Assembly: GCA_035384965.1 (NCBI GenBank)
Contig: DAOOJE010000009.1
Span: 43,944 to 107,943, forward strand
Source of the DNA: JAAYVZ01 sp035384965
Lineage (GTDB): Bacteria > Acidobacteriota > Thermoanaerobaculia > Thermoanaerobaculales > Thermoanaerobaculaceae
Direction of reading: 5' to 3'
Length of the DNA: 64,000 bases
The notes below the pieces were generated by a model, which worked only from the letters and a program-made list of their open reading frames with translations, ran no database searches and was not told the origin of the DNA. Made by a program: the position numbers and the translations under genes. This document shows, piece by piece, positions 1-8,698 of this stretch; within the stretch, counting starts at the first letter, position 1; each line of letters begins with the position of its first letter.

Positions 1-1893
1 CTCGGACAGCGGCGGCAGGCCGAGGGCGCGGTCCTGGAGTACCTCCGCGGCCACCCCTCCGAGCCCGACGAGAATGACGCTTCCCATGACCGGGTCACGC
101 CTGGCGCCGACGATGAGCTCCACGCCGTCGCGGGTGTCGGCCATTGGTTGCACGGTGACGCCGTCGACGCGCGCTCCCGGGCGGGCCTGCCGGGCCCCGG
201 CGAGGATGCGCGTGAACGCAGCTCGCACCGCCTCGGCGTCGCGGAGTTCGAGCGCCACGCCGCCGACGTCGGACTTGTGGGTGATGTCGGGGCTCGCCAG
301 CTTGAGGACCACGGGGTAGCCGAGGGCCTCGGCGGCCGCAACCGCCTCCTCGGCCGTGGCGGCGGGACGCGGCCGCGTGGTGGGGATCCCGTATGCCTCC
401 AGCAACTCCTTGGCGTCAGCCTCCGACAGCCAGCCGCCGGATGCGGCACCAAACGCCTGCACGCGCTCGGCAATGCGCTGGCGGTCGAGCGTAAACGTCA
501 CCGGCACGTCTTTCGGCGTCTCGTACAGCGCCTCGAGATTGCGCGCGTACGCCACCAACGTCATGAAGGCCTTGATGGCCTCGTCCGGGGTCGCGTAGGC
601 GGGGATCCCGGCGGCGGCCAGCACCCGCAACCCCTCCCGCATCGCCGCGCCACCCATCCACGCCGCCAGGATCGGCTTGCGCGCCTTTGCCCCCAGTTCG
701 GCCAGCTCCTTCGCAGTGGCGGTGGGGTTGGTCATGGCCTGCGGCGTGAGGATGACCAGCACCGCGTCCACGCCGGGGTCGGCGAGCACGATTTCGACCG
801 CCCTGCCAACGCGCCTGGAGCGCGCGTCCCCCAGCACGTCCACCGGGTTGCCGTGCGACCAGGCTGGCGGCAGGACCTCGTCGAGCTGGGCCAGGGTGGC
901 GGCGTTCAGCTCCGCGAGCACGCCTTGCCGCGCCATCAGGGCGTCGGTGGCCATGACGCCCGGCCCGCCGGCGTTGGTGACGATCGCCAGCCGCGGCCCG
1001 GCCGGGCGGCGGTGCCGGCCCACCAGTTCGGCACAGTGGAAGATCTCGCCGATCTCGCTCACTCGCACGATGCCGGCGCGCGCGAACGCCGCTTCGTACA
1101 CGGCGTCCTCGGAGGCGAGCGCCCCGGTGTGCGACGCCGCGGCCCGCGCCGACTCGGCGAACCGCCCTGCCTTGAAAGCCACGATCGGCTTCGCGCGCGC
1201 GAACGCCCGCGCCGCGGTCATGAACGCCCGCGCGTCGGTGAGCGACTCCATGTAGAGGATGATCGAGTCGGTCTCGGGGTCCTCGGCCACGTGGTCGATG
1301 AGCTCCGCGAAGCCGATGTCGAGCATGTTGCCGACCGAGACGAAGAACGAGAAGCCGATCCCCTGCTCGAGCGCCCAGTCCAGCACCGACGTGCACAGCG
1401 CCCCCGATTGCGACAGGAACGCCACCTTGCCTGGCTTCGCCACCGCCCCGGCGAACGTCATGTTGAGCGCCAGGCGCGGCACCATGACCCCGAGGCAGTT
1501 GGGGCCGACGAGCCGCATGGCGGGGTGGCGTCGGCGCACCTCGCGCAGCTCCGCTTCGAGTGCCTTGCCTTCCTCCCCCGCCTCCCCGAACCCCGACGAC
1601 ATCACGACCACACCCCTCACGCCGGCCTCGCCGCACTCCGCCACCACGCCCGGCACCTGCTGCGGCGCCGTGCACACGACCGCGACGTCGGGCACGCGCG
1701 GAAGCGCCTGCACGCTCGCAAAGCACGGCACGCCCAGCACCGCCTCGAGCCTGGGGTGGACCGGGTACACGACACCGCGAAACCCCGAGCCGACGAGGTT
1801 GCGCAGCACCGTGCCCCCGACCGCCCTGGGGTTTTCGGTCACGCCCACGAGCGCGATGCGCGTGGGGTTGAAGATGGCTTCGAGCCCGTGCAC
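1..1893 (-). CDS. NDP-forming acyl-CoA synthetase (acetate-CoA ligase family), 3' end cut by window
   Basis: Enzymes of this family interconvert acyl-CoA and free acid, with NDP/Pi and NTP, through a phosphohistidine intermediate. The protein opens with a Rossmann CoA-binding domain (NPTRIALVGVTENPRAVGG, about residues 8-26). It then carries the conserved SHTGALASEDAV stretch whose His, residue 255, is the expected phospho-acceptor, and ends in an ATP-grasp domain (KLASPDITHKSDVGG and then GVAAEVLQDRALGLPPL at the edge). The start is GTG at 1893, seven to eight bases after an AGGAGG; no stop occurs before the window edge. It is transcribed away from the ABC locus on the other side of a 524-bp spacer. 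Whether a C-terminal acetyltransferase domain follows, as in Pat-type enzymes, cannot be seen. Family is secure; substrate is not. Confidence 0.92.
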   Translation of the reverse strand, partial: MHGLEAIFNPTRIALVGVTENPRAVGGTVLRNLVGSGFRGVVYPVHPRLEAVLGVPCFASVQALPRVPDVAVVCTAPQQVPGVVAECGEAGVRGVVVMSSGFGEAGEEGKALEAELREVRRRHPAMRLVGPNCLGVMVPRLALNMTFAGAVAKPGKVAFLSQSGALCTSVLDWALEQGIGFSFFVSVGNMLDIGFAELIDHVAEDPETDSIILYMESLTDARAFMTAARAFARAKPIVAFKAGRFAESARAAASHTGALASEDAVYEAAFARAGIVRVSEIGEIFHCAELVGRHRRPAGPRLAIVTNAGGPGVMATDALMARQGVLAELNAATLAQLDEVLPPAWSHGNPVDVLGDARSRRVGRAVEIVLADPGVDAVLVILTPQAMTNPTATAKELAELGAKARKPILAAWMGGAAMREGLRVLAAAGIPAYATPDEAIKAFMTLVAYARNLEALYETPKDVPVTFTLDRQRIAERVQAFGAASGGWLSEADAKELLEAYGIPTTRPRPAATAEEAVAAAEALGYPVVLKLASPDITHKSDVGGVALELRDAEAVRAAFTRILAGARQARPGARVDGVTVQPMADTRDGVELIVGARRDPVMGSVILVGLGGVAAEVLQDRALGLPPLSE

Positions 1894-2120
1894 GCTGCAG
1901 CCTCCTGCCGCCGGGACGGCGGCGGCGCTCATGCCACCTCGCCGCGCCCGCGATGTCAAGTCGCGGCTGGGTGTCCGTGGCGGCCGGCCAACCCACCCAC
2001 CCGGTCGAGAGTCCTCCCCCACCCACACAGCAACGCCACCGCCCAGGCCCTGGTCATGGACGTGGTCGTCGTCGTGGCTGTGGATGGCTTCTCCCCCACC
2101 CCGTCCGCGTCCCTCCCACC

Positions 2121-2222
2121 CACCCGGCGCGGCCCGGAGGTCCGCGCCCACCATCGAGTCGACGGCGCTCGCGAGCGCGCAGCGCCGCAGAGGTGGGCGC
2201 GGACGTCCCCGGCCGCGTCAGG
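2121..2222. repeat. 102-bp palindromic repeat, copy A
   Basis: The left arm (2128-2152, CGCGGCCCGGAGGTCCGCGC and on) is nearly the reverse complement of the right arm (2192-2217), so the element can fold into a long hairpin with an inner CGGCGCT/AGCGCCG stem. The same 102 bases occur at 16736-16837 with 11 mismatches and no gap by my hand alignment, and the first 34 bases are identical. No open frame is conserved between the copies. It resembles a REP- or MITE-type non-autonomous element; no flanking target duplication could be fixed by eye. Confidence 0.75.
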
Positions 2223-2405
2223 GAGGGTGGCGAGCCTGGTCCTGGACCTCGTCCTGGTCCTGGACCGGGGGGCAAACGCTTCCCCCACGACCGCATGTCG
2301 TGGACGTGGATGGCCTCTCCCCTGCCGCGTCTGCGTCCACGACCACGTCCAGGGCCACGTCAAGGTCACAGTTCCAACTTGAGAACCGGCCAACCGGGGA
2401 CGGCG

Positions 2406-2411
2406 TACACT
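2406..2411 (+). promoter_or_regulatory. -10-like hexamer TACACT directly before the ABC ATPase start
   Basis: TACACT ends six bases before the ATG at 2418, and no Shine-Dalgarno sequence lies between. If it is the -10 element, transcription would begin at or next to the ATG, giving a leaderless mRNA. There is no convincing -35 at the right distance. The same arrangement is seen at 45927-45932 and 4962-4967. Confidence 0.45.
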
Positions 2412-2417
2412 CCGCGC

Positions 2418-3182
2418 ATGAGCCATGCCATCGAGACGCACGGGCTGACGCGGCGGTTCGGCGAGCTGGTTGCGGTCGACGCCATCGACCTCGCGGTGCC
2501 GCGGGGCAGCTTCTACGGCTTTCTCGGCCCCAACGGCGCCGGCAAGTCGACGACGATCAAGTGTCTGACCGGGCTGCTGCGCCCCTCGTCCGGGTCCATG
2601 CGCATCCTCGGGCTCGACCCGGCGAGAGACGACCTCGTGATCAAGCGGCAGGTCGGCGTGATCCCCGAGGAGCAGGCACTGTTCGAGCGGCTGTCCGCCG
2701 TCGAGACCCTCACCTTCGTGGCTCGCGTCCACGGGCTCGACCGCGCCACGACCAGGCGGCGCATCGAGGAACTGCTCGATCTCATGGACCTCGGAGGGGC
2801 CAGCGGCAAGCTCGTCGCCGACTACTCGCACGGGATGCGCAAGAAGCTCGCCCTGGCGGTGGCGCTGCTGCCGGCGCCGCGCCTGCTGTTCCTCGACGAG
2901 CCGTTCGAGGGCATCGACGCCGTCGCCTCCCGCCAGATCAAGGAGCTGCTGGCCGGGTTCGTCGCCCGCGGCGGCACGGTGTTTCTTACCTCGCACATCA
3001 TCGAGATCGTCGAGCGGCTGGCCGACCACATCGGCATCATCCACCATGGCAAGCTGGTCGCCCAGGGCTCCCTCGCCGAGCTGCGGAGCGGGAGCAAAGC
3101 CGGAGCGAGCCTGGAGGAGATCTTCATCCACCTCGTAGGCGGCGACGCGGAGAATGCGCCGAAGCTGGAGTGGCTGGCGTGA
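2418..3182 (+). CDS. ABC-2 type exporter, ATP-binding protein
   Basis: This is the ATPase of a two-gene ABC exporter and would energise the permease encoded next. Of the 254 residues, GPNGAGKSTT is the Walker A, the signature region reads DYSHGMRKKLALA (a degenerate LSGGQ with SHGM), and LLFLDEPFEGID is the Walker B. The switch His follows in FLTSHIIE. SHGM-type signatures are typical of DrrA/CcmA-like and Nod-type exporters. The start ATG at 2418 follows a -10-like TACACT. Its stop overlaps the permease start (GTGA), so translation is likely coupled. The substrate is unknown. Confidence 0.93.
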   Translation: MSHAIETHGLTRRFGELVAVDAIDLAVPRGSFYGFLGPNGAGKSTTIKCLTGLLRPSSGSMRILGLDPARDDLVIKRQVGVIPEEQALFERLSAVETLTFVARVHGLDRATTRRRIEELLDLMDLGGASGKLVADYSHGMRKKLALAVALLPAPRLLFLDEPFEGIDAVASRQIKELLAGFVARGGTVFLTSHIIEIVERLADHIGIIHHGKLVAQGSLAELRSGSKAGASLEEIFIHLVGGDAENAPKLEWLA

Positions 3183-4897
3183 CCGGGCGCATCGTGCTGG
3201 CACTCGCCTGGCTGCGGTGGAGGCTGACCGTCAACGCCGCAAAGAGCGGCCGGAATCGCGGCACGCTCGAGCGGTTTTCCCGCGCCGTCGCGGCGGCAGC
3301 GCCGATCCTGCTCGCGCTCCTCGTGATCCCGGCCATGCTCGGTCTCACCTTCCTCGGCGTGCTCGGCGGCTGGGCAGCCGCTGCCCGGCCGGAAGCGTCG
3401 GCAGCCGTCGTGTTCATCGTCGGGATCTCCCTTCTCGCCCCCACCGGCTGGGCGTTCGTGCGGCCGTTCGTGATGGCCAAGCAAGGCCACCCCGAGCGCG
3501 AAGAGTTGCTGCGCCTGCTGCCGATTCCCGCCCGGCTCCTGCGCCACCTCGAGCTGGTCAAGGCGCTGCTCGACCCGCTCTTCCTCGTCTTCGCGCCGGG
3601 TGTGCTGGCGCTCGCCGCAGGGGCCGCGCTCGGCGGCCGTGGCCTCGTAACACTCGTGGCGCTGGCCGGCGGCGTCGGCTTCCTGGCGCTGCTCGCCTGT
3701 CTTTCCAGCTTGCTGTCGCTCGCCAGCCAGCTCCTGCTGCGCGATCGCCAGCGCGGTGAACTCGTGGCGCTGGTCTTCATCCTGGCGATCTCGGCGCTGG
3801 GTTTTCTGCCGCAGCTCTTCCGATCCGACGCCCGGACGTTGCGCCCGCCGTCGCCGCCGGCCACCGCCGAGGGGGCTGCCCGCCCCGGTCACGCGGGCCC
3901 GCCCGAACTCGAAGAGCTGCCGCTCGGGCTGCGCGTGCTGCCGTCGTTTCAGCTCGCCCAGGCGCTCGCCGGCGCCACGCGGGGACAGCTCGCCGCCACG
4001 GCTTTGCCGCTTGGCACGCTGTGGGCGCTCGCGGCGCTCGCTTACGGGCTCGCCGCACCGCTCCACCGCCGCCTGCTCGAGACCCCGGCCTCGAGCGGCA
4101 CCCGGCGGACCGAGCGGGTGGAGGGCGCGGGCAGCGGCAGCCCGTTCGTTAGCGGGCCCGTGGCGGCGGTCGCGTCGGTGCAGCTCAGCACCTTCCTGCG
4201 CACCGTGCGCGGCAAGGCAACCGTGGCGCTCCCACCGGTCCTCGGCCTGTTCATGGCGCTCATGCTCACCCGCTGGAACCCCTCGGGCGTTCCCGGGTTC
4301 TTCGCCAGCCCAGTCTGGGCCCCCGTCCTCGTGGCGCTCACGGCGGTGCTCAATCTCGGCGTGCTGACCTGCAACCAGTTCGCTGCCAGCGGCACGGGGC
4401 TCGTCCTCGAGTTGCTGCAGCCGGTGAGCGCCCGGGCGATGGTGCGCGGGCGGGCGCTCGCGTCGGCGCTGCTGTGTACGGCGTCGCTGGTCGTCGCGAT
4501 GGTGCCGCTGCTCCTCGTCGTGCCACGGGCGGCGCTGCCCACGGCGCTCGCCATTGCGCTCGCCGGGCTCGCCGCGCACCTCGCTGTCGCCCCGGCGGCG
4601 GCCGTGGTCTCCGCCACCTTCCCGAAGACCGTCAATCTCTCGCGCCTCGGACAGGAGGACCAGCCCCACCCCCTCGCGCACCTGGCCGTGTTCGCGCTCC
4701 AGGGCATCGCGGCCGTCCCCCCGGCCGCCTGCATCCTCGTGGCGCAGCGCCTTCTCGGAACGCCCTGGCTGGCCCCGGTGTTGACGGCGGTCTGGCTCGC
4801 CGTCGCCGGAATTCTCGCGGTTGCCGCCCTGCCCCTCGCCGAGCGGGCGCTGGTGGCGCGCCGCGAGAACCTCGCCTTGGTCGTAGCCGGGCGCTGA
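3179..4897 (+). CDS. ABC exporter permease (ABC-2 family), multi-pass membrane protein
   Basis: This 572-residue integral membrane protein is the partner of the preceding ATPase. Hydrophobic segments recur throughout, for example LLALLVIPAMLGLTFLGVLG near residue 42, AGGVGFLALLACLSSLLSLA in the middle, and several alanine/valine-rich segments in the C-terminal half. A polar Pro/Ala-rich loop sits around residues 218-245. The start is the GTG at 3179 that overlaps the upstream TGA. No gene follows directly, so the pair probably forms the whole operon. The length suits a large, fully duplicated permease rather than a 6-helix half transporter. Confidence 0.85.
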   Translation: MTGRIVLALAWLRWRLTVNAAKSGRNRGTLERFSRAVAAAAPILLALLVIPAMLGLTFLGVLGGWAAAARPEASAAVVFIVGISLLAPTGWAFVRPFVMAKQGHPEREELLRLLPIPARLLRHLELVKALLDPLFLVFAPGVLALAAGAALGGRGLVTLVALAGGVGFLALLACLSSLLSLASQLLLRDRQRGELVALVFILAISALGFLPQLFRSDARTLRPPSPPATAEGAARPGHAGPPELEELPLGLRVLPSFQLAQALAGATRGQLAATALPLGTLWALAALAYGLAAPLHRRLLETPASSGTRRTERVEGAGSGSPFVSGPVAAVASVQLSTFLRTVRGKATVALPPVLGLFMALMLTRWNPSGVPGFFASPVWAPVLVALTAVLNLGVLTCNQFAASGTGLVLELLQPVSARAMVRGRALASALLCTASLVVAMVPLLLVVPRAALPTALAIALAGLAAHLAVAPAAAVVSATFPKTVNLSRLGQEDQPHPLAHLAVFALQGIAAVPPAACILVAQRLLGTPWLAPVLTAVWLAVAGILAVAALPLAERALVARRENLALVVAGR

Positions 4898-4937
4898 CCC
4901 GCCGCCTGGCATCGCTTTCGTGACCGCTCGCGGGCGG

Positions 4938-4967
4938 TTGACGACCCGGCGATCCGTCCTCGATAGT
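4938..4967 (+). promoter_or_regulatory. Sigma-70-type promoter of exoD-like gene
   Basis: TTGACG at 4938-4943 and GATAGT at 4962-4967 are separated by 18 bp. The -10 ends seven bases before the ATG at 4975 and covers an upstream in-frame GTG (4966), which argues for 4975 as the true start and for a leaderless or very short leader. Confidence 0.6.
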
Positions 4968-4974
4968 GCCGCGC

Positions 4975-5628
4975 ATGAACGCCGCCTCTGACCCCGTCGA
5001 GCCAGCCGTCCCGGGCCGGCCCCGGACGCGTTGCTGTCGCCTGTCCGAGGAGCTCGACGACGTGCTGCGCCTGTCCGAGCGGGGCCCGGTGACCGGGCGC
5101 GTGCTCATCGAGCACCTTTCCACCCGCGGCCACGCGCTGCTGGCGTTCTTTCTCGTGCTGCCGTTCTTGCAGCCCATTCCGCTGCCGGGGTTTTCAACCC
5201 CGATCGGGCTCGCGATCGCGCTGCTCGGCGTGCTCATGGCGCTCGGCCAGCCGCCGTGGCTGCCCCGGCGCTGGCTCGACCGCGAGCTGCCGCCCGGGGT
5301 CGTGTTGAAAGCCGTGCGCGCCGGACAGAAGCTGCTGTCCAGGACCGAGCGCATCGTCCGGCCGCGCGGCAAGTGGTTCCACAGCCACCCCTGGACACAC
5401 GCCATCGCCGGCGACGTGATCGCCGTCTCCGGCGTCGAGCTCGCGCTGCCGCTGCCGATCCTGTTCACCAACACCATGCCAGCGCTCGTCATCGCCATCA
5501 CGACCGTCGGGTTGCTCGAGGAGGACGCCGTGCTCGTCGTCACCGGCTGGCTGCTGTTCGTCGCGGTGGCAGCGGTGTTTTTCGCCATCACGGTCCTGCC
5601 GCTGCTTGGCTTGCGCTGGCTGCTGTGA
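4975..5628 (+). CDS. exoD: ExoD-family membrane protein
   Basis: The 217-residue product matches the ExoD family of inner-membrane proteins, first linked to exopolysaccharide production in rhizobia; the biochemical role is unknown. Family marks are an N-terminal soluble part (LSEELDDVLRLSERGPVTGR), a central FLQPIPLPGFSTPIGLAIALLG hydrophobic stretch, the conserved WLP..LDRELPPGVVLK segment, and paired C-terminal helices (PLPILFTNTMPALVIAITTVG; LLFVAVAAVFFAITVLPLLG). The gene stands alone, convergent with the metallo-hydrolase gene across a hairpin. No exopolysaccharide cluster is nearby, so its pathway is open. Confidence 0.85.
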   Translation: MNAASDPVEPAVPGRPRTRCCRLSEELDDVLRLSERGPVTGRVLIEHLSTRGHALLAFFLVLPFLQPIPLPGFSTPIGLAIALLGVLMALGQPPWLPRRWLDRELPPGVVLKAVRAGQKLLSRTERIVRPRGKWFHSHPWTHAIAGDVIAVSGVELALPLPILFTNTMPALVIAITTVGLLEEDAVLVVTGWLLFVAVAAVFFAITVLPLLGLRWLL

Positions 5629-5681
5629 CGGCGGCCCGCGCGCCCACTCGGATGGGTTGAAGGGCGAACACTCGCACCCGA

Positions 5682-5702
5682 CCGCCCCCGGCGTGGGGGC
5701 GG
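5682..5702. terminator. Hairpin between convergent genes
   Basis: CCGCCCCC and GGGGGCGG form a perfect eight-base stem around a five-base loop (GGCGT). It lies between the stops of the ExoD-like gene and the metallo-hydrolase gene and could end transcription from both sides. There is no T-tract. Confidence 0.5.
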
Positions 5703-5746
5703 GGGTGGATGAGAGGGGCGGGCCGCGCGCCTGCCCCCCGGGCGGC

Positions 5747-6475
5747 TCACGACATCGGGCGGATGCGGACCTCGAGGGCCGGGGTGTCCTCGAGCAGGGC
5801 CACGATCCTGGCCGTGTCCGTATCACCGAAGTGATACGGATAGAGTATCTTGGGCTTGAGAGCGCGGGCCAGGTCGGCAACCATCTCGGGAGTCATGGTG
5901 TACGGCAGGTTCATCGGCAGGAACGCCACCGCAATACCCTGCAACGCCTTCAGCTCGGGCACGTTCTCGGTGTCGCCGGCAATCAGCACCCTGGTGTCCC
6001 CGAACGTCACCACGTAGCCGTTGCCCTCTCCCCGGGGGTGGAACGGCTGGCCGTCCTTGCGCACGTGGACGAGGTTGTACGCCGGGACCGCAAAGATCGG
6101 CAGGCCCAGCAGCTCCCGCGTCTCGCCGTTGCGCATCACGATCGCGCCCTCGATCCTGCCCTCGCAAACAGGCGAGGCGACCACCACGGTCTTTTCGGTG
6201 CGAACCGCCGCCAGCGCCGCGGGGTCGAGGTGGTCGCCGTGTCCGTGCGTGATCAGCACGAGGTCGGCCTTCGGCAGGCTCGCGTAGTCCGCCAGCTTGC
6301 CGAAAGGGTCCACGTGGATGGTCCGGCCGCCGAATGACAGGATCAGGGAGCCGTGGCCGATGAAGGTGATTTCGAGATCGCCGGCCGAGGTCTCGAGCAC
6401 GTCCTTCTCGAACGCCACGGCCGATGCGACGCCGATCACCGCCAGTGCGAGCCCTGCCACCACGAGTGCTCTCAT
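5747..6475 (-). CDS. Exported metallo-beta-lactamase-fold hydrolase (UlaG/UPF0173-like)
   Basis: The 242-residue protein has an N-terminal signal sequence (ALVVAGLALAVIGVASAVA) and a metallo-beta-lactamase fold. The metal site is THGHGDHLD, with His77, His79, Asp81 and His82. Later ligands are probably the Asp in IAGDTENVP and the His in YPYHFGDTD. This is the UlaG-like branch of MBL hydrolases, whose members have varied or unknown substrates. The predicted signal peptide would put it in the periplasm, which is unusual for the subgroup. A possible ribosome site (GAGGAGGGCGAG) precedes the ATG at 6475. The gene is divergent from the nitroreductase gene. Confidence 0.88.
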   Translation of the reverse strand: MRALVVAGLALAVIGVASAVAFEKDVLETSAGDLEITFIGHGSLILSFGGRTIHVDPFGKLADYASLPKADLVLITHGHGDHLDPAALAAVRTEKTVVVASPVCEGRIEGAIVMRNGETRELLGLPIFAVPAYNLVHVRKDGQPFHPRGEGNGYVVTFGDTRVLIAGDTENVPELKALQGIAVAFLPMNLPYTMTPEMVADLARALKPKILYPYHFGDTDTARIVALLEDTPALEVRIRPMS

Positions 6476-6585
6476 CTCGCCCTCCTCTTCGACCAGGGGA
6501 GTGTACCGCGGCTCGCGCTCGCCCCGCCCGCCGGCGCGCTGCGGGGTTTGAGTGGGCGCATACTATGCTCGGCAAGGAGGAGGCC

Positions 6586-7503
6586 ATGGGCGTTCCATAC
6601 AGTCGGGGGTCGGAGTCGGGTTTCCCGGTGGTCGACACCGGCACGTGCATCGCCTGCGGGGTGTGCGCCGAAGTCTGCCCGACAGGCGTGCTCGAGATGC
6701 GCGACGGTGCGCTGGCCGCCGAGCCGGATCGCGGTCTGGGCTGCATTGCCTGCGCGCACTGCATGATGGTCTGCCCCACCGAGGCGATCACGGTGAAGGG
6801 CCGTGATCTCGATCGGGCGGCGCTGGTACCGGTCCCCAGCCGCGAGTGGAACGCCACGCCCGACCAGCTCGAGTCGCTCATGGTGTCGCGCCGGAGCGTA
6901 CGGCGGTTCCGGGCGGACGAGGTGCCCCGCCAGGTGCTGGCGCGCGTCGTCGACGCCGCCGCCACCGCGCCGATGGGCATCCCCCCGTGGGAGGTCGGAA
7001 TCGTCGCTTTCCTGGGGCGCGAGCGGGTGCGCGAGCTGGCGGCCGACACCGCCAGGGTCTACCGCGGCATGCTGCGGGTGATGGACAACGCCATGGCACG
7101 CCGGCTCATGCGGGTGTTCTCGAGGCACCGGACCCGCGAGCGGATGGAGGGGTTCATCATCCCTCTCGGTCGCGAAATCGTCCGGGCGCAGCGGGCCGGC
7201 GCCGACAAGGTCCTCCACGACGCTCCCGCCGCCCTGCTGTTCCATTCCTCGCCGTACGCCGAGGCCGAGGACGCGGCCATCGCCTGTACCTACGCCATGC
7301 TCGCCGCCGAGGCGGCGGGGCTCGGCACGACCATGATCGGCTGCGCCAGCCCGGCGCTCGCCCGCCGCCAGCCGCTGCTCGCCAAGTACGGCCTGCCGCC
7401 GGGCAACCTGCCCCGCCTCATCCTCGTCCTGGGGTACCCTGCGGTGCACTTCCACCGCGCCATCCGGCGTCAGCTCGCGTCCGTCACCTACTACGGCGAG
7501 TAA
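6586..7503 (+). CDS. Ferredoxin-nitroreductase fusion
   Basis: An N-terminal 2x[4Fe-4S] ferredoxin domain (Cys21, 24, 27, 31 and Cys53, 56, 59, 63) is joined to an FMN-binding nitroreductase domain starting near residue 97 (SRRSVRRFRADEVP). Such fusions are known in anaerobes and are thought to pass ferredoxin electrons to FMN. The start at 6586 follows AAGGAGG by five bases. An upstream ATG at 6565 overlaps a -10-like TACTAT and is less likely. Total 305 residues. The oxidisable or reducible substrate is not evident from the context. Confidence 0.9.
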   Translation: MGVPYSRGSESGFPVVDTGTCIACGVCAEVCPTGVLEMRDGALAAEPDRGLGCIACAHCMMVCPTEAITVKGRDLDRAALVPVPSREWNATPDQLESLMVSRRSVRRFRADEVPRQVLARVVDAAATAPMGIPPWEVGIVAFLGRERVRELAADTARVYRGMLRVMDNAMARRLMRVFSRHRTRERMEGFIIPLGREIVRAQRAGADKVLHDAPAALLFHSSPYAEAEDAAIACTYAMLAAEAAGLGTTMIGCASPALARRQPLLAKYGLPPGNLPRLILVLGYPAVHFHRAIRRQLASVTYYGE

Positions 7504-7508
7504 ACGCC

Positions 7509-8635
7509 GTGTCGGAGGCGTACCTCGCGGTCCGGGCGGTCGACCTCTCCAAGCGCTTCGGCGACGTGGTCGCCGTCGACCGCCTCTCCCTCGACGTCCG
7601 CCGCGGTGAGGTTCTCGCGGTGCTCGGTCCCAACGGCGCCGGCAAGACCACCACGCTGCGCAGATGTGCGGCCTCCTGCGCCCCGACGCCGGCACGGTCG
7701 AGCTCGACGGCCGGCCGGTCGGCGCTCTCGCCAGGGAGGGCCACGCGGCGATTGGCGTGGCGCCGCAGGAGCTGGTGATCTGGGAGCAGCTCACCTGTTT
7801 CGAGCAGTTCCGCTTCACCGGCTGCCTGTACGACCTGTCCCGGCGCGACGCCTCCCGCGACCCGGCGCGCGTCCGCTACCACGCCGACGAGTCGAACCTG
7901 CGCAGCTCGATGGCGATGGCGTTCGCCGACTACGTGGCGTTCGGCCACGTGGCGAAGCTCTCCGGCGTGGCGGTGCCGTTCTAGCCCGAGATCGAGCGGG
8001 TGGGCGCCGCTCGGCCGCTCTCCGATTTCGACCTCTACGTGCCCGCCCTGCTCGTGCTGGCCGTCATCATGGTGCTGTTCACCGCCGCCGCGACGCTCAT
8101 CCGCGAGGTGGACAGGCGCACCATGACGCGGCTCGTGCTTTCGCGGCTCTCCACCGCCGAGATGCTGACCGCGGTGACGGTCAACCAGGTGCTCATCGGC
8201 ACCGCCGCGCTCGTCCTGGCGTTCGGCGCGCCGTGGTCGGTCGGCTGCCGCACCACCGGCCCGCTCGCCGCCGTGCTGGCGGTCGGAGCGCTCTCGACGA
8301 TCGGCGTGGTCGCGCTCTCGGTGCTCACGGCCGCGTTCCTGAAGTCCACGTTCGAGCTGTTGACCGTCGGCTGCTTCCCGTTCTTCGTCCTGATGTTCTT
8401 CTCGGAGAGCATGTTCCCGCCGCCGCGCCTGCAGGTGGCGACGCTCTGGGGCCACGCCGTGTACGCCAACGACGAGCTCCCCACCACGCCGGCCGTGCGG
8501 GCGTTCGGCAAGATCCTGAGCCAGGGCGCCGGCCTCGGCGACGTGGCGTTCGAGCTCGCGGGGATGGCGGTCCTGACTGCCGCCTACTTCGCGCTCGGCA
8601 CCTGGCTGTTCCGCCGCCGCCACATGCGCGGCTGA
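7509..8635 (+). pseudogene. Decayed ABC-2 exporter: ATPase N-terminus joined to permease C-terminus
   Basis: Reading starts at GTG 7509 with an ABC ATPase N-terminus and Walker A (LGPNGAGKTTTLR). It must shift frame near 7660 to continue as MCGLLRPDAGTVELDGRPVG. After the Q-loop region (APQELVIWEQLTCFEQF) the ATPase stops short: signature and Walker B are absent. The same frame runs straight into the extracellular part of an ABC-2 permease, crosses an in-frame TAG at 7982-7984, and finishes with a good permease C-terminus (VLAVIMVLFTAAATLIREVD, FPFFVLMFFSESMFPPP). One internal deletion, one frameshift and one nonsense codon together make it non-functional. Confidence 0.85.
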
Positions 8636-8698
8636 CGTCGCGCGGCGCCGGGCAAGGCAAGCCCCGCCCCTACATCCACTTCCGTGACTCCTGCGCGC

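Larger units (their letters stand above)
1894..2417. other. Divergent spacer without a gene
   Basis: This 524-bp region separates two divergent genes. It holds the palindromic element copy A (2121-2222), short degenerate direct repeats of the type TGGTCCTGGAC around 2238-2266, and two related GTGGATGGC-containing stretches near 2080 and 2307. Long open frames cross it on both strands, but they show no family resemblance and look like G+C-driven shadows. Confidence 0.6.

Noticed and set aside
148..2382. A 744-codon plus-strand frame over the acyl-CoA synthetase gene
   Set aside because: It is antisense to a gene with clear CoA-binding and ATP-grasp motifs and has shadow-like composition (Arg/Gly/His-rich).
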